Shown here piece by piece: positions 61,240 to 64,000 of a stretch of 64,000 bases of DNA (position 1 is the stretch's first letter; each line of letters starts with the position of its first letter). Both the position numbers and the translations under genes were made by a program. The stretch is from Oxyruncus cristatus. Taxonomy: Eukaryota; Chordata; Aves; Passeriformes; Cotingidae. The notes under the pieces are model-generated. The model saw only the letters and a list, made by a program, of their open reading frames with translations, was not told the DNA's origin and did not search any database. The DNA lies in contig VXAY01001101.1 in assembly GCA_013399855.1 (NCBI GenBank), positions 1,013,965 to 1,077,964 on the forward strand, given 5' to 3'.

Positions 61240-64000
61240 GTATCAGAACCAAAATATTTTCAGAGTTACATAAAGTTGAAAAATTTTGCATTTCACCCTT
61301 GATTTCTCCTCAAAGGGACAGATACTTTGTTGTGTCATAACCTCCGAATTCCACATTAGCAGAAAGGTGCCTTTGCCACTCCAAACAACACATGGGCTGT
61401 TTCACGGAAGTTATGCCAAAAGGTTTGGAAACGTCACTTTGATACAGTGGGTTTCACTGGTCCAGTCTTCAGAGTGGACTTGAACGAAATTTGCAAAAAC
61501 ATGTCAAAAGTTAAGTGGTGAAAATCAGCTTAAATGCCTAATTTTAATTTTGTTTGTGCTCTTTGTTGTTTCATTGTGGGGGGAGGGAAGAAGCTGTCTT
61601 TTTCTCCCTGTCCTTTCATTTTTTGGGAGGAGAAAATGGATGTTGGTGAAAAGAAGAGAGCTCTGGCAGGAACTGGGAAGAGGTTGTTTATTCTGTTTTG
61701 TTTTCTTTAGAAAGGGGTAACTCTCCTAAAACTCGTGATGATCCAGTTAAAGGGGGACTCGGGGGAGGCGAAGAGAAAAGAAAACTAATAATCAGCCTCT
61801 AAATGACAAGTTTTCTCTTGAACAAAAGAGCAACAGGAGGCAGTGCAGGCGGGGGGTCAGTGCCCAGGGGTAACGTTGCCAAAACAATGGCTGGAGTATG
61901 TGTGTAGCTTTTGCCACTCCAGAAGCTGCTACCCCAGTGCCTCCACTGACGGACTGGAAGGATCAAACCTGATCCAACGCTGGTCAATGCGCGGTGCCAC
62001 TTCTGGAGTCCTCCCAAGGACAGGCAATGGTTGACTCTGGGTAACACAAGCAAGAATAGAAGGACTGCAAAAGAATCTCCCCCAGTTCTGAATGACAGGT
62101 ATGACTGAACAGCCCCAGCCAATACAGCAGAGCCCCTACCAGCAAAAGGGCTAAAGGTGGGGTTTAAAGCGACTTCCATTAAAGATGGAGATTGCTTGGC
62201 AGTTCTGTGCTTCTCTTGCATTTGGTTAACTGTCTGCTGGATAAACTGAAGCGAGATGATTTTAAACTATTACAAGTGTTCACACAGAAGTTCATTCTGG
62301 TTTAAACTAAATTGGTTTTAATTTAAATTCATGTAACTTCTGTGTGGACGAGGCCTATTTTGCAGCAATGGTGAATTTATAGCATATGTGCTCCAAATGG
62401 ACTATCATGCAAATTCTCTTGGTATTTGCTCCAAGTCCAGTTCCAGCTGTCGGTGGAGATGGAGGAGCAGAATAGGCAGCTCACATGGCCTCCCATGTAA
62501 TGCAGATTGGATCTATTGTCAGTCAGATGGACTGGTGGTGTGGGAGCAGTGTGAAGCCAGTTTTTTCACTACATGGTGTGTAAAGCAATGAGGCAGACAA
62601 AAGCTGGATTTAAATTAGGGAATATTTCTGCCAAATTTCATTCTCTGAAGCAGAGAAATAAAACATTTAATGTGTCTGGCAATGTTTATTCTGTGTACAA
62701 TGTTCTAGCTGATCATAAAAGAAAAGCTATATCTGAACATTACCTAGAAACTTCATCATATTCTGAGGAGACGAGAGAGCATGATTCCATTATGATCTAA
62801 AAACGTGTTAGACTGAGAAAGCGGATGCAGTTTGACAAGAAAACAAGATGACAAGAGAAAAAGAAAAACAAGTTTCTTTTCCATTATGTAGGAATTACCA
62901 GTTACAATCGCAGCAAAATCTTATCTGCCACAAAGGCTCCATTTTGAAAGTCCTTGGTGTCCTCAATATCTTACTCAATGGCCAGAGGCTTCCTACTTTG
63001 ATGTTTTGCTGTGTATTCAAAGGGAAGCAAGATCCGAATGGCTGGAAAATGTGTGTGCTGCTCATGCAGTAACTGCATGTGCCTGCAAATGAAAGAATTT
63101 CTTGGCGGTGCACAGTGGGTATCTATGCTGATAAGTAGGTAATAACTCTCATTACATGTGTATTGGTCCATTGAAAATTTGGCCCTGAATTCTACTGGTG
63201 GAGTTCAGCTTGTATTTTCCATGACTTTTCCACTGTATCTTCTTAGAGGTTTGTCTTGAGTCATCCATTACCTTGACAGAAATAGAAGACAGGGTTAAAA
63301 TAATCCAAAGAAGTAATACTAGACGATTTTTAATTCCAAATGATTGAAAGAGCAAGTATTAGCTAATATGAATGAAAACATAGTTGTGCAATCCAAGTAA
63401 GAGAATGTCAAGAATAACAACTTTGTAACTAGATTTGGAAAAATATACAATACTTTCCTTTTTTTGCATAATAAATATGGTGAGGGTAGTCAAAAAGAAC
63501 ATTTTAAAAATGTTGTAACGTGTTTTTATTTCTACTGGATCAAAACAGCATTTGCTTCTTGAAATTAAATGGAATCTGATTGAGATTCTGTCGTTTCAGA
63601 AATGACTGAAATTACTGAAATTGTAATTTTTCTAATATACATAGAAATTCTCATATTGCATGTTGCTGAGGGCCTTGATATTTCACAAATTTGGGATCAT
63701 TAAGAATGTTTTCCATGTCAGAACTATACTAATTGTGACTGTGTTGATGACATCCACCATTCTACTTAAATTGAAAATCTCTGCTTACTAAAGAAGTTGG
63801 ACTCTGAGCTTAAGTCCTTGGTGACTGATTTGATTAGCCCATTTGAGTGAGAATAGGGCAACACAGGGGCTATGTTAATGGAACTTAAACAATAGGCCAT
63901 CACTAATCAGAGACCTCAAGGTTGAAGTGAGGTTAATTGTTATGCGGGTGGTATTTGAAAAGAAGTGTTGACTAGTGTAATGCACTATGGGACTGTAGCA
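61240..64000. other. Noncoding stretch
   Basis: No gene is supported. A 140-codon minus-strand frame at 61,799-62,221 lies in a GC-moderate part and has no recognisable domain or signal. An inverted repeat lies at 62,278-62,349 and a decayed repeat core near 63,165-63,195 (ATTGAAAATTTGGCCCTGAA). Confidence 0.6.
62278..62349. repeat. Inverted repeat, MITE-like or hairpin
   Basis: GTTCACACAGAAGTT at 62,278-62,292 is matched in 14 of 15 positions by the complement of AACTTCTGTGTGGAC at 62,335-62,349, with an AT-rich loop of 42 bases. The GTGTGGACGAGGCCT edge resembles the ends of short nonautonomous DNA transposons seen in sauropsids. No target-site duplication was identified. Confidence 0.6.

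Noticed and set aside
61799..62221. 140-codon minus-strand open frame
   Set aside because: No known family, no signal peptide and no supporting splice sites. The GC-moderate composition lowers stop-codon frequency.
63152..63355. Minus-strand frame with a signal-peptide-like hydrophobic start
   Set aside because: The C-terminal part overlaps a decayed repeat core (complement of ATTGAAAATTTGGCCC), and the hydrophobic run is what AT-rich DNA encodes by chance.

Overview
This window looks like vertebrate nuclear DNA, most likely from a sauropsid and probably a bird. It is AT-rich and almost free of long open frames. It has vertebrate-style CpG depletion with a few local CpG-rich patches. It carries one old CR1 LINE 3' segment, old MIR/CORE-SINE and L2-like fragments, and decayed repeats built around a CATTGAAGTCAATG-like core. 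I see no operons, ribosome binding sites, CRISPR arrays, rRNA, tRNA or recent mobile elements. The lack of young repeats over 64 kb is what tips the guess to a bird; I cannot name the species.

Layout: 1-590 is the edge of a CpG island, probably the 5' end of a gene lying to the left. 590-42,688 is mostly unannotatable AT-rich sequence. It holds ancient repeats, homopolymer tracts, two perfect palindromes near 4.1-4.2 kb, an exact 27-bp repeated pyrimidine tract (6.3 and 7.3 kb) and the CR1 fragment at 34.2-34.95 kb. At 42,689-42,852 the minus strand carries what I think is a terminal coding exon: a strong 3' splice site, then 53 codons of protein-like sequence and a stop. If real, a minus-strand gene enters from the right and ends here. 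I could not identify the gene, and I could not find its neighbouring exons with confidence.

The right third has more structure. There is an RFX X-box-like element at 45.1 kb, a short splice-bounded open segment at 51.8 kb (minus), and a CpG-rich patch at 52.1-52.4 kb with an octamer and a 24-codon ORF in strong Kozak context. A local imperfect duplication follows (53.1 and 54.5 kb), then a second small CpG-rich patch at 60.9-61.0 kb and a palindromic element at 62.3 kb.

No previously undescribed system is evident. Most open frames in the window are what chance gives in about 64 kb of AT-rich DNA, and they were left out. The most useful leads are the 42.7 kb exon, the two internal CpG patches and the duplication.
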